Positions 19,306-31,839 of a stretch of DNA of 64,000 nt are shown in pieces. Position 1 is the stretch's first letter; each line of letters begins with the position of its first letter. The notes beneath the pieces are model-generated. The model worked only from the letters and a program-made list of their open reading frames with translations. It was not told where the DNA came from and did not search any database. The translations under genes were made by a program, and so were the position numbers. Source of the stretch: Polytrichum commune (Eukaryota > Streptophyta > Polytrichopsida > Polytrichales > Polytrichaceae); the NCBI GenBank assembly GCA_950295325.1, contig OX485807.1, positions 27,065,666 through 27,129,665 of the forward strand, read 5' to 3'.

Positions 19306-22250
19306 TTTAGAGATATAAGAACCTACATAATGTATTTTGCTATGTTTGTTGTAATTATGTCTTAAATAATGTTTACTTTTGTTGGAAGAACAATGGTAAA
19401 CATTATTTGCATCATACCATACTATTAGGTTTGGTGTTAAATTTTTATGTTCATTTTTTAAACAAGATTGTATAAGACATTCTCATGGGTTGTGAGAGTT
19501 GACACTTTAAGAGTTCCTCCAATATGGTGTGGCTAGCAATAGCCACAAGATGAGAACAAGGTTATTTGCATATGCAAACTTCATTCTTTTTCCTATCCTA
19601 GCAAATATCTAACAATTCTATGTGCCTAATACTTTGTTTGTGTGTGCCTAAGTGCAAGATTTAGATGAATCAGACCTATATACTAGTTCAAACTTACCTT
19701 AGTTGATATTGGGGTGCGTTTCCTTGGCGTAATATCCTTGAAAACTTTGAGTTGTCTCAAAACTCAAAAGCTCAAAGCTCCGGCACCTCAGCACGCTACT
19801 CTCAGCAGTTCTCGGCACGCAGCTGCAACAGATTCTCGGCTCCAACAACAACAAGTCTGGGTGTTTGGTCTGTCGGGCAGCGGCAATAACAACAGTCCAA
19901 CAACAATCCTCCAGTAGCAACCGAGTTCGGCAACAACCAGTCTTGTAGCTTCTTCTCTTCGGCATGTAGTCTTTAATTTCTGCAGTAAGCAGCTTGGTTT
20001 TGGTTTTGCACACTGGAGCAAACCTTGGAGAGGCTTCGGTTGCTCCTCAGCCTACAAACCTTCGGTTTGACTTGCAAACACTTAGGATCTCATCTGGTTA
20101 CTTGCAAAACTGTCTACAATTATTGGGAGCAATAGGTAGAGTGTTCGGTGAATTCCAACTATCTGAAAACTCCTATGTGCCGGATCAGGGGATTTCAGGG
20201 AGTGAGACTTTCAACACAAGTATATCTATAATACCTATATCTTCAGCAAATGATCTCAGTTCTAGATCTCATACATCAGTATCCACTTCGGGGGCAGTAT
20301 CTACTTCAGCGGCATCTACTTCAGAGGCAGTATCTACTTCAGTATCAACTACGGCAGTATTATTAACTTCGGCGACGCCTAGATACTTTCGAAATGTTTC
20401 AGACGGCACTCCGGGTAGAGATCATATTTCGGACAGTGCCGAGACTCTCCAGACACCGATCAAGATCACACTTCGGACCAGACTTCGGACATCTTCTAAC
20501 TTTGGACAACGCCGCTTTGTTCGGTGCCGACTTCGTGGATGGCCGTGTGCTGCAACTGGGAAGAGGAGAAGCATGAGCGGCGGGAGGGTAAGAGAGACTT
20601 GTAAGGAGTAAGCTTGATCGGCAGCAGGCCTTGTATCAACAGATTTGAGTCACCAATCTTGTAGCAGCAACGGTTCGGTGCCGACTTCGTGGATGGCCGT
20701 GTGCTGCAACTGGGATGAGGAGAGGCGTGAGCGGCGGAAGGGCGGGAGGGACTTGTAAGGAGCAAGCTTAGTCGGCAACGGCTTGTAGCAGCAGGGTTTG
20801 TATCAACAGGTTTGAATCAGCAATCTTGTAGCAACAATGGTGATGCGGTAGTGGCGTCGACTCTTCAGCAGCGTCAGGAGCGTCTGTGATCTGTGACTTC
20901 AAGAGGGGCATCGGAGTTTGCTTCTTGTGGTTTTGAGGGTGATGCATATGTTTTATACTAGTGGGCAGGGGGTTGGTCGTTTCCAATGGCCTTTCGGAGT
21001 CGGAGAGGGTGGGTGGAGGGGAGAGAGGTTACGAGGAGCAACAGCGCCGCCGCCGCTTCAACTCTTGGCCCCCCTCCCTACCTCCGGCAACTCTCTCTCA
21101 CCTCCGGTCCGGCTCTCCATTCGACAAAGTCCTTGGAGTGGGCATAATACAAAAGGGAATTATGATGATAGATGATGAAGGGTTCATAGCATTTTCTCCA
21201 CCTTCCACTACTACTATTCTTGTTAGTATTCTTGTAGTGACAATATCATCGTTGAAGATAACAATGCTCCTATTATATTAATTAGTTGAGACTCGTCGGA
21301 ATTAGAATGACTCCAAAGTAAGCTTCCCACCGTTTCACGTAGCTGCTATTCACTACTACTACTACTACTCAGCTACTACTACGCAGCTATGATGACTTAT
21401 TTAGGTCGGTGAACTCTCGGCGGCCCTCAAGTCAAGTCATTCAATCATGTCATTCAAAGAATGATATTCTTATTATTATCACTTTTTGCAACTTTGGATT
21501 CATGGTTGGAGAAACTAATGTGAATTAATTAATGTGACAGACTGACTGTCCCAGGCATCTCAGCCCCTGTTCGGCGCTGAGTGCGAGGATCTTGCTCCAG
21601 TGTTGGAGAAACTCCATGGGCCCGGCGGTGACATGAAACGCAGATGCTGGCCAGAGGCCCAGTGACCGGCTCTCCGGAGGATCCCCGATTCCCCGGAAGA
21701 CTCAATATTTAGTGTAGTCTGTTGTTTTATTGCAGCTCAATATAAGTATAATATTCAGGAAGATGCCCGGAAGATGGGAAAAGTGTGTTGACACTGCTGC
21801 TGATGAAGCCATGCGGTGTGTTCTCCTTCGGCCTCTCTCTGGAAGCCTCCTCCACACCCAGCTCTGCACACACTTCATAGTCTCTGTGGCCCCCTTGCTG
21901 CCAACCTCAGCACATTTCTCGCTATTGACAATTGACATCTCTCGTCGTCTCCTCATTGTTGCTTCGTCTGCCCTGGCCAAGTTCATTCAACTTCCTCGCA
22001 GGTGAAGCAACCCTTTCAGCGATGTGCGCCATAGCCGACTAGTCGACGGGAACGCCATAGTTCTCACTTTGCTTCACCTGCACAGTTTGTTTCAGATCCG
22101 TGGGGAGGCTGTGTGCGGAGCAGTGGAATTGTTTGAGGGTTGGGTGTCGGTGGTGTCCGGAGCTTTGAGGCTTGTGAAGGCAGCAGGAGTTGTGAGGAAG
22201 TAGCTTTGGCAATGTGTGTGGAGTTGTCATGTCAGGTCATGTCATGTGTG
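19306..22250. other. GC-richer non-coding region with local repeats, possible LTR-like remnant
   Basis: From about 19700 the sequence becomes richer in GC and in the word CTTCGG/CCGAAG. Repeated TCTACTTCAG-type units occur at 20280-20350, which yields a Ser/Thr-rich frame (19994-20611) with no family resemblance. CTACTACTA-type runs occur near 21350. Frames at 20961-21281 and 21730-22005 are unsupported. The mix of unstable short repeats and lack of coding signal fits a terminal or leader region of an unrecognised element, but the boundaries are not visible. Confidence 0.4.
20520..20830. repeat. 154-bp tandem duplication
   Basis: TTCGGTGCCGACTTCGTGG recurs at 20520 and 20674. The copies stay alignable through ATGGCCGTGTGCTGCAACTG, a GAGCGGCGG block, GGGACTTGTAAGGAG, AAGCTT and TTGTATCAACAG. 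There are scattered substitutions and small indels, so the duplication is not very recent. Confidence 0.8.
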
Positions 22251-24594
22251 GCTAGCTCGTGGCTAAGGCGACCTTCATTCCTTATGGACTAGTGCACCAC
22301 AATTATTGCGACGTTCTGTCAAGGCGGACAAGAAAAGGATAGCACCACTGTAGTGGACGTGTTGGCTTACAACTTTCTCTATTCTGGTCAGCTGGAGTGT
22401 AATATACGACGACGAGATTTCTCAAAAGCTTCGTCGATCCCTTTTGTGAGTTGTTCTGTAGCTCTTGAATCCATGTACTTGTAGACTTTTGAGAATCAAA
22501 TCACATACTTACTTCGAAGGCCGTCTTTGTCTTTGTCCACCACGGAAGGAGACATTTTTAATGACCTTCAACACCTTCCATCTTCGGAAAGTATAACCTG
22601 AAATCCTTTTGTTTGAGGAAACAAAGGGTACTATATGTCACAAATCAAACTTAGTTCCTAATGGAAGTGGTTGAAGTTAGTAAGGAAGTCGGGTTGTTTC
22701 ATTTTGGCCTCAACTCTCTTCGTTTATGTTGGTTGTTTTGTGATGATGTACAACTCTTTTCGAAGGCATATACAATGAACAATCGGTAACAGTTTGAGAC
22801 ATTATATCAAAAAGGTGTTTCTGTGGAGGAATGTATAGAGCCATCCAGGTTGTCGATCCAAGGAAATATGAACAACAATTGTATATATTATTTGACCTGT
22901 GTAGCTTTGGAGGACTGCAAAAGTTTATGGTTGGATGATGTGGTATAAGGTTAAGTTGTATGATGGGAGGGCGGACGTGTCAATTGTGATGCCAGGGATT
23001 GCAAAAATTTGGAGTTGCCAGAAACTTGGAACGCACCATGATTTTGTGCAATTAAAGTTGGCAATTTGGTGGCCGGCATAGTCTAAATTCAGAGTGAAAT
23101 TAAGAAACGAATATACCACAATTTTTTATGCTTCCAAGGCAGACAAATTAAAGATAGCATGCCCTTTGGTGGTAGTGGGAAGTGTTTGCATACACGTGGA
23201 GGTAAGTGGACTTCTGCTCCAACACATCCACCAAGCGGTACTTCTTCTTCTTGAACTTTTTCTTCTTCTCCGAGCACCACACGCCCCAGACGGGCATCTT
23301 GGAACCAGGCTTCTGCATTGGCTTCGCTCTTTTATCACCACGGGTATGTTCTCATAACTCATGAACTTTTGTTTGTGCTTACATGTTTTGTTTCGTCTTA
23401 TACACCGTTTGCACACCCTGAACGGTGGACATTTCAAAAAAATAGCCTCGTGTGTACGAGTGCCAACGATCCCAAACGTCTAACGTTCGGATAAAGTGTT
23501 CCAGTAGAAAGTCATGACTCATACACGAGGACATGAGCAACTAGTAAATTTGTCACCAATCGTAAGCCATGATTTTTGACAAGGAAAATAGCTTGGTCAT
23601 TTGTGTTATTATGTTTTGAGAGTCGTGGAACGAGTCAAAACATTCAATGACCGTGATCTTGGTCGACCGACGTTAGCGGTGTATTAGTTGTGAATGGGGA
23701 GTTTTTGGGCACGTGTCAAGAGTTAGGAGGGTGTTTCTAGTCCTGGGCTTAACTTAGTATCACAGGGAGCAGTTGGTTTTGAGTTTCTCCATGTGGTGTT
23801 TCACTGCAATTGACGGACTCCAGATATATAGCGAAATGTTTCTCTAAATTCTTGAAGTAGAGAAATGGTTAAATCCATATGTCAAGGGTGTTGTCGGTAT
23901 CAAGTCCAAGATTGTGAGTACCTTGATGTGGTGTTTTGGAAGGTGGTCTCAGCCCTTCTGCCTCTGTCCTTAGAATGGTTGCGAGGTTGTGTTTGAAGGC
24001 TCTTGCTAGGTTTCTTAGGCTTTCTTAACATATATAAGGTTTCAAAGGCGAGTCAAGCAAACGAGGTATGTACAATGATACACCGAGTCTTCAATACTAC
24101 TGAGGCGTCCATATATCTCACTCACTATCTGGATCAAGAGTAACATCTTGCTCACAAAGTAACGTCTAGGTGGCATTTATCCCTAAACTTCAAGTTTTCA
24201 TTATAGGGTTGATATGTATACAATACAAAGAGTGCTTTTGAAGGCGTAAACAAACATGTATTAGGATTGGATGGACAAAGGTTTGCAATCTTTGTCATAG
24301 CAGATGGAATGAGGCGCCCGCATCAAAGTTGTTAAGTTGGCATTTAGTATGTCAACTTTTGTTGAAGATTGTAATGTATGAGGAACTCAAGCTTGTTGGC
24401 AACATTTGTAAATATTAGCATCATTTGCATGTCTTTCACATAATTTGCATTGGTTACATGATTATGTTGATTGTATAATATTGCCCATAGGTTGAATGAT
24501 GACGGGAAAATAATAAACATTGCACATTTGCATCACTCTATTTTCATTTTGTGCAATCAATTTCAATGCAGAATTTGCCCAGTGTCACGGAGCT
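22251..24594. other. Intergenic region upstream of the TIR-NB-ARC gene
   Basis: No gene is recognised in most of this stretch. It should contain the promoter and any 5' untranslated exon of the downstream gene. A plausible acceptor TTTCAATGCAG ends at 24571, 24 bases before the proposed ATG. A short GC-richer island at about 23148-23350 is listed separately. Confidence 0.4.
23148..23318 (-). CDS. Possible small basic reading frame or exon fragment
   Basis: A 56-codon minus-strand frame with start at 23318 encodes a Lys-rich peptide with the words PVWGVWCSEKKKKFKKKKYR and LVDVLEQKSTYLHVY. It stands out as GC-richer than its surroundings. I do not recognise the family. The other two minus frames over the same bases are also open, so coding is not proven. 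It could be a captured exon or chance. Confidence 0.15.
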   Translation of the reverse strand: MQKPGSKMPVWGVWCSEKKKKFKKKKYRLVDVLEQKSTYLHVYANTSHYHQRACYL

Positions 24595-27500
24595 ATGGCG
24601 AGTGAGGCTAGTTCCTCCCACCATTCACCTATGACGATGGAAGCCACAAGGGAGAGTAAGATCCAGTTTGAACCGAGGCGTTTTGACTTGTTTAGAAATT
24701 TCCTTGTGTGGTATATTAGTTTATCGTATGTTGATGGAGGAGGTTTTGATAATAAATACTATAATTTAGAAAGTTAAACATTGCGGAGATTTGTACCAAC
24801 CAATCACCTTGTTGGTGTGCAGATAAATTTGAAAACGACGACGTTTTTTTAAGCCATAGAGGCCCAGACATGAAGTCAGGGTTTGTGGGTTTTTTGTATG
24901 AGGGCCTCAAAAGACATGGGTTGCAACCATACCTAGATCACAGATCTACTGTTATTGGTGAAGAGTGTTGGAATTCTGTTGAGGATAGAATCAAGAATGC
25001 TCCGATAGCTGTGGTGGTCTTTTCAGAGAGATATGCAGAGTCCGAGTGGTGTTTGAAGGAATTACATGTCATATTGGAGGCTCATCCATGCAAGGAGATT
25101 CTTCCAGTATTCTACAATGTGAAACCTTGGGATTTGCGTAATCCAGAAAGAAGTCAATTTAGAGATGGATTCGAGAAGTTGAAAAAGAGATTCGATTCAA
25201 ATCTTATTGAACAATGGAAAGCAGATTTGGAAGTAGTTTCTAAACTTAGGGGTTGGGAGCACTCCACTGAATCGACATGGTACTCCAATAGATCGACAAG
25301 GTACTTTATCTCCATAATACATCGTGTTGTGAGATGGTTTAGATGTTGAAACGACATCATTCTTGACACAAGACCTAGAATTTCAATGTATGTGCATGTA
25401 TTGTGTTATTAGATGTTTTAGATGTTTACTCTACATTATTCTCATCTCAAACTCAATTTTCTCATAATTTTTTGTTTGTGGAAGCTCGGAAGTGGAATTG
25501 GTGGCGAAGATTGTCGACAGAGTATTGGAATTGGCGAACAAGTCTATGCCTTTGGATGTGGGTGAACATGTGGTTGGTGTGAAAGAAGTAGCCGAGAAGC
25601 TGATCCAATGCCAACTCTTCGAGAAGGAAGTTTCTGCGTTGGGTTTATTGGGAATGGGTGGAATCGGAAAGTCGACTTTGGCAAAAGAGTTATATAACCA
25701 ATTGTGCAAAAGATTCGAAGCAAGTTGTTATGTTGAGGATGTAACAGCAAAGATAATCCAAGGTGATGGAGTGGTGGAGATTCAAAAGCAGATGTTGGAA
25801 AATCTTTGTTCAAGTGTGATCGATAATGACAACAAATTGAAGTTGAAACCTATTCTTGAGAGAAGGTTAAGCAAGAAAAAAATTCTTGTGGTCTTGGATG
25901 ATGTTTCTAATGTTGAGATGTTGAATTCCATTATGACATGCAAGATGCTAAATAAAGGTAGCGTATGCATTGTGACATCACGCGACAAGCGTGTGTTTGA
26001 ATCTTCGAACATATTTGAACCCATCGAGCAAGAGGTTTATGTTCATGAGGTCAAAATGTTGAATTTGGAAGATTCGAAACGTGTGTTTACATCTTTTGCC
26101 TTTGGAAGGGATGGTGAAATGAGACCAAAATATGAAGCATTGGCGACAAAGATCAGTGAGCTATGTTGTGGAGTTCCATTGGTGTTGAAAGTTTGCGGAG
26201 CTCACTTGAGGGGAGAGGTGAATTTGGATGTGTGGGAGGATGTGATAAGCAAGTTGAATTCCGGTGGGATGAAAGAGGATGAAAGAGGTCGCTTTACAAT
26301 GCATGACCACTTAGGGGACATGGGACGCAAAATTGAAAGAGTTGAAGCGGGGGATAGTACACGTCGCTTATGGATGCCTGAGTCCTTATCATTATTGAAG
26401 GAGAGAAAGGTACACATTGTCAATCCATCAGGCTTTTGATTTACATGTGAGCCATGGATTATTGACAACTCAATATATGAACAACTATATATATGAGCTT
26501 GATTGTGAAACTATCTAACATCATTGGTTGTAAGCCATTGAAATCCATTTAACTTGACAAACACTTATGCAGATGACTAACTGTTTTGACATGCTTGTGA
26601 GTATGCATGATTTTGTAACGAGCTAGACCAAATCCTTTGTTGACATTCTCTCGTTGTTTCTATGCACAGGCTTTGGGAGCTGCTGGCAATTTGGCCAAGC
26701 CCGGAAATATAGAGTCTCCGACCAGTTCGAAGGAAAGTTTAGATCAAGCACAACACGATCCTATGGAGTCTTTGGAAAAACTCAAGAAAGCTAGGGGAGT
26801 AAGTGACCGTAGTACGCTCACAATGCTAAGAACATGGCAGCCCCCAATAGCAATCACGGCACTTCTTGGAACAGTTCTCCTTCTTTGGAGAGCTTATTTC
26901 ACCGGTGGCCACGAGCCCTCTTTTACCTTTTACCTTTTAACCTCCACTATACTCCTCGGAGTTTGTTTACTGGTGCTGGTTTTGGAGATGAGAAGAAGCG
27001 TGCACTTACGCTTGTTATGGTACAACACTATGGGCAAATCATTGAGGCCATGCAACATGTTGAAGGCCCAGTATTACTCACAGAATCTCCGTGGAGCTTT
27101 GTTCATATCCAAAGATGCTCCGGATGGATGTTGGTCATACCATCCTGATTTTTCTTTGACTGGGCAGAGGCGTGAGAATGATAGGGATCTTGAGGATGAA
27201 TTTGAGGTGTCTGGATACACATATAAATGTGGATATGAGTATCCCACGAGCTTTATTGAAGTGACCATGCGGGGCAAGCCAATCAATTTAATGAAGACTC
27301 GCCTTGAACCTGAGGTTCATGACATGTTCATAAGATTGATTCGTAGGTGGAATCGCAAAGCTGAGGATGGTGTCTTTTATGGCATGCAAATAGTTTGGGG
27401 AGTCAATGTGACCCATTGCTTGGACGTTGAGGAACTTTACAAGCTTCTAGTGCAAGGCCACCTACCTGTCCAGTATGTCAACGGCCCTTATACGAAGGCT

Positions 27501-28271
27501 TTGGTGATGGGCGAAAGAGAGATACTCGCCAGTTTCATCAACGTTATCATAACAATCACAAGTTGTTTTGGTGTAATGTATGTCAATTATGGAGGTCATG
27601 TGGTCATCAATGGGATGGCATTCATATTTCTCCTCATAGTAGGAGGTTTACATATTCGGACCCTTCACCTATGCACTTATACGGACGTTGAGTCAAGGAT
27701 ATTTTCATACAAATACTTACGTTGTTTCAAGTACTTGGAATACTGGAGGCAGGTGCTATGCCCCCACAGGTATTGTATGGAGGTCATGGGTCATCCCGTG
27801 CATGTAGAAGGTGGCAAATGCTACGCAGAACTTACGAGGAGTGATCCCGATTCCAACTCAATATTTGCATTCGAAAGTGTGCCTTTATTTCGGGTTGAAA
27901 TAGGCAAATGCCTTTGCTCAGTTATACGGTTTCCGAAATCGCCGGATTATGTTTCATTTTATATAGTTTCCAAGGTACACAATTCTAAACGTTACTCTCG
28001 ATCCTACACACGCTGCATGTCTGAAACATGCCAACAGCAGTTTATAACGTTACTAACTCGGTGGGGAGAGGGGACGATTTCCTTCATCTCGTCAACAGCA
28101 ATAAAGGGGGGCCAAAGGAGTGGTCATTGTACATCACTCCTGGACATTTTCAAGTGGTTCGCTGATGACCCTTATCGTTCCCTGGATGAAATCTCTGCTT
28201 GTCGTGCCTACAGAATTCGTAAATTGGGGGATGGTTTCGAAAATGGATTATGGCTAGTTCATGATGGGTAG
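24595..28271 (+). CDS. TIR-NB-ARC protein with C-terminal four-helix membrane region, no LRR
   Basis: Proposed exons are 24595-about 24756 (3' end uncertain), 24823-25300, 25485-26409 and 26670-28271. The last three junctions match GT-AG sites and phase. The TIR domain (DDVFLSHRGPD, VVFSERYAESEWCLKEL with the Glu that is catalytic in NAD-cleaving TIRs) is followed by NB-ARC: P-loop GMGGIGKSTL, kinase-2 KKILVVLDDV, RNBS-B VCIVTSRD, GLPL-like CCGVPLVLKVCG, MHD-type MHDHLGDMGR. Between GLPL and MHD most of the ARC2 subdomain (roughly 70-80 residues) is missing. The last exon adds 533 residues with hydrophobic segments near TALLGTVLLLW, LTSTILLGVCLLVLVL, FINVIITITSCFGVM and AFIFLLIVGGL. Receptors of this class act in plant immunity. 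The membrane part is not a family I recognise. Exon 1 and whether the last exon belongs to the same transcript are inferred. Confidence 0.75.
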
Positions 28272-28852
28272 TCTCATCTCGGACGGCTTCCCATCCAGTT
28301 TCTACATCAGGAGCTCGCGTGGCATGTGTTGGAAAGAGTTCACCGTTGGGGATCTTGCGGATAGGGGCTCTAGCAGATCGACCCCATTGAATCAGTTCTG
28401 GACCCGGCTAAGTTCCACTTGTCACCTGCTAACTTTGGTACGATAGTAACCATCACAACTTTTGGTAGCCATTAGGTAGTCAATAAGCAGCTGTTGGGTA
28501 GTTATATCTATGTTATGGGTATACATTTTGATGGCAAGATGACCACGACGTTTCTTTTTGAAGCATACCTGTTGTAGGACGGGATTAGTCACCGAGGAGG
28601 ATAGCAATTACTGTAAAACACAATGCATTTGAAACCTCAGACATCGCCATCATCCACCTCCCTCCTCTCTATTGTTGTTATTATTCCTCCATTCTCTCTT
28701 GCCCTTGCAACACATGGTCTTGGTGCTCTTGGTCGTGTTGGTCAATGTGTTGGTGTTTTTTGACATAGTGTTAGTTGTGTTGGTCATCTTCAAGGTAACT
28801 TCTCTTCTTCCTTTACAGTTTGTGTTTGTTTGGTTTTTGTATTTGATTTTGG
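28272..28852. other. 3' flank of the TIR-NB-ARC gene, non-coding
   Basis: No gene is seen after the stop at 28271. The sequence should hold the 3' untranslated region. A T/G-rich tract at 28660-28800 (TTGGT and TGTTGGT words) leads into the repeat array that follows. Confidence 0.4.
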
Positions 28853-29190
28853 AGGTCAAATATGTGTTGATGCTAAAAATGTGGATTTTGGTTATTTTGG
28901 AGGTATACAAGGTCAAGTGTGTGCCGATGTTGAATGTTCGATACATATTATGAAGTCCAAGTACTTTGTTTTGTGGGTTATAGTTTTTGGAAGGTGTACG
29001 AGGTCAAATGTATGCTAATGTCCAATTATTGATGCACATTTTGAAGCCCAAGTTTTTTAAAAATTGGAATTTCTTTTGATAAATTTTTTTTTTTTCCATT
29101 TTTTTTCAATTCTCTATGGATTGGCTTTGCTATGTAGATATCAAATGTGTATTAATGTTGAATGTTTGATGCATATTTTGAAGTATAAGT
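28853..29190. repeat. Degenerate tandem repeat, four units at 55-135 bp spacing
   Basis: A unit of the form AGGTCAAATGTGTGTTGATG, then TTGAATGTTTGATGCATATT and TTGAAGTCCAAGT, begins at about 28853, 28909, 29003 and 29137. Spacer lengths differ. No inverted ends or coding function are visible. Confidence 0.65.
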
Positions 29191-29795
29191 TTTATATTTC
29201 CAGAGGTTTTTTGAAGGCTAACATAGTTAAATCATTTCAGGGGCATTAACGCAAATGAAGCAATGAAAGCTCAATCTTGCACATTAAAGGTTGTCACTTG
29301 AAAATGGTCTAATTGAAATCATATTTCTTTTGAAAATTTTCAATTTATGTATTAACTAACTACTAATAATCATCATGTATCACCCAACAAGAACCAAGAA
29401 TACCACATCAACCACTCAATCACCCAACAATACCCTACACCATTACTCCCACCAATACCCAACCCAAAAACTACCAAACACCAACCCGGTGGCACCCATG
29501 ATCCACTTAACATCCCACCAAGTAACACCCAAAACCCACCCATTCCTTACCAGTAGCACTGTCGTCCACAAACCCCCACCCTTATGCGTCGTAATCCGGG
29601 GGGAAGCCTGTGGCTCACATGTAATAACCAAAACACCCTAGTCGTGTGTGCTTGTTCTTGCTCCTCCAATAGTGACATCAATCCCATAGGTTTTATTACA
29701 TGGCAAGAGTTACAAGCATTGAAGAATGTTTTTCTGCCTTTGAAGTTGTTGAAGATAACAATGAATAAAGTTATTGCATGTAGTTGGGGGTACGA

Positions 29796-30112
29796 AATGT
29801 GCTTCACTCCCTTAGACTTAAAGAAAGTTACTTACTCATTCAGAGAATCACTCGGAGAATGTGCCATGTGCCTCACCCTCTTAAACTCAAACAAAACTAA
29901 TTATTTTTATAGAGGGTGTGACATGTGCATCACCCTCACAAACCTGAACAGAGATAATTATTGATATTAAGGGTGTGGCATGTGCCTCACCCCCTCAAAA
30001 CTTGAACAAAACTAATTACGGCTATACAAGGTGTGGCATGTGCATCACCCTCTCAAAACTGAGCAAAGCTAGTTATTATTATAGAGGGTGTGGCTAATTA
30101 CCGTGATAGAGG
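29796..30112. repeat. Tandem array with palindromic GGGTG-n-CACCC core
   Basis: About five units of 55-70 bp each contain GTGTGGCATGTGCCTCACCC followed by a CTCAAAACTTGAACAAAACT spacer. The anchor ATGTGC(C/A)TCACCC falls near 29797, 29867, 29925, 29978 and 30036. The core is an imperfect palindrome. A related array in opposite orientation lies at 30800-31030. Confidence 0.75.
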
Positions 30113-30799
30113 GTTTAGGTACAAGTAGAACGGTGCCACCGGCGCACTCAAAAAACGTCAAGTCTAAATTCTTAAATGCGTGCATGGTAGAATAATACAG
30201 ACTTGATCAACACGTATAAAGTTAAAAATTGCACATTCCAACTTACCTAAAACGCCACTTAGGGTTTAGGTCAAGTTTTCTTGCTCTTGTCTACCTGCTT
30301 TTCTTCTTTGCCACTGCTCTTCTTCGACGCATGTCTACTCTGGCGCATGTTTTCTCTTGCTTTAGCGATATACGACGTCAATGTTGTTTTCCTTGATACC
30401 CACTCACTCTTGGATTCGATTGTTGTTTAGCGAAAGTTTGGGGATTTCATTAGTACTAAATCATCTAACTTGTTGCCGTAGATTTTCGTTACTTCAACTC
30501 TATCATCTTGTTGCGCGTTCTCCCACAAATGCACTTCAACAAACAACTCCAATGTCTTCATTTGTTGTTCATCTAACTTTCGACTTTACCTTCAACTTCT
30601 ATAGGCGCTTGAATTCCAAATCTCATATCAAGGTCTAATTAGCTTCGCATTCCATGCTTACTCTTAATCAAATTCAAGGTATACTTCAATTCAACAATTT
30701 CATTGAGGTAGATACCTAGTTCTTGAATTTCATTTAGATTCAAGTCTAGATACGATTCCGTTTATCTAAACTTAACATAATTTATTAATTATTACAAAA

Positions 30800-31030
30800 G
30801 AACATCGTAGGGCACATACCTCGCTCTTGCTAAAAAATCTATATGTTTTTGAACTCATGGTTTTAGAGTGAGGCACATACCTCACCCTTGTTTAAAAATC
30901 TATATTTTTATGAACTTTCGTTTTTAGGGTGAGGCGCATGCCTTACCCTTGTTAACAAAACTAAAATTTGTTGAACTTGTGGTTTTTAGGGTGAGGAACA
31001 TTCCTCACCCTTATTAACAAACCTGAATTT
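30800..31030. repeat. Tandem array with palindromic AGGGTGAGGCACATACCTCACCC core
   Basis: Four units of about 62 bp repeat GTGAGGCACATACCTCACCC, then TTGTTAACAAA and a TTTTTGAACTTGTGGTTTT spacer. In reverse complement both core and spacer resemble the array at 29796-30112, so the two arrays form an inverted pair around about 690 bp of unrelated AT-rich sequence. A further decayed unit may lie near 31200 (AATGAGGCACATGTCTCAC). Confidence 0.75.
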
Positions 31031-31517
31031 TTTTGAACTTGTAGTATTATACTAAGACGTGTGCAATTTGATAACCACATTATTTTCATTGATTGTATGA
31101 ATTTGTTGGTTTGCCACCATGTCTATGGTAACCTCAACTTAATATGTTTCTACTAGTAGTTGTTTCAGTTTGCAAATTTCAAAAATATATATATGCATAA
31201 TGAGGCACATGTCTCACTTCTTTGTTTGACTTTATTGATTTTAGATTTTTAAATATAAGGTGACACAAGTATGTAGTTATTTTCTTTGGAGTCATCAACT
31301 TCAATGTTATTGCTTCTACAGTGAAGTATGTGTTGTGCCACTTAGTTTCAATTTATTTTCATGTTTTTATCCAAAGAGTGAGTTGTATGTGTCGCACTTC
31401 TCATTCAATTCACAAACAATAAATTTTAAGCTATGCACGGAGGGATGTGTTTTACTCCTTTGATTTATTTTTTGACTAAAAAGGTGAAACAAATTATATA
31501 AATTTGACGGTCATATA

Positions 31518-31792
31518 GTGTATAAGGCTTGTTTTGGAATTATTTGAAACTAATAATATTTGAAAATATTTATGCCAAAGTATGAATTTAGTTCATATTG
31601 ATTTTAAAAATTGAGAATAAGATATTATAAATTAATCCCCCCAAAAAATGCAGTGTGTATAAGGCTTGTTTTGGAATTATTTGAAACTAATAATATTTGA
31701 AAATATTTATGCCAAAGTATGATTTATTTCATATTGATTTAAAAAATTGAGAATAATATATTAAAAATTAATCCCCCCAAAAAGTGCACATG
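31518..31792. repeat. Direct tandem duplication, 137-bp period
   Basis: GTGTATAAGGCTTGTTTTGG starts at 31518 and again at 31655. The copies are nearly identical through AATATTTATGCCAAAGTATG and end in AATTAATCCCCCCAAAAA. Only a few base differences separate them, so the event is fairly young compared with nearby repeats. Confidence 0.9.
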
Positions 31793-31839
31793 GTTATCTG
31801 CACTTTTAACAAAACCAATTATTCAATTTAATTTTTAGG

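Noticed and set aside
19994-20611. Ser/Thr-rich frame of 205 codons
   Set aside because: Built on short repeated words and partly on the 154-bp duplication; no domain and no splice support.
29796-31030. Palindromic repeats considered as terminators or a CRISPR-like array
   Set aside because: Spacers are conserved between units, so these are tandem repeats and not repeat-spacer arrays; bacterial terminators are not expected here.
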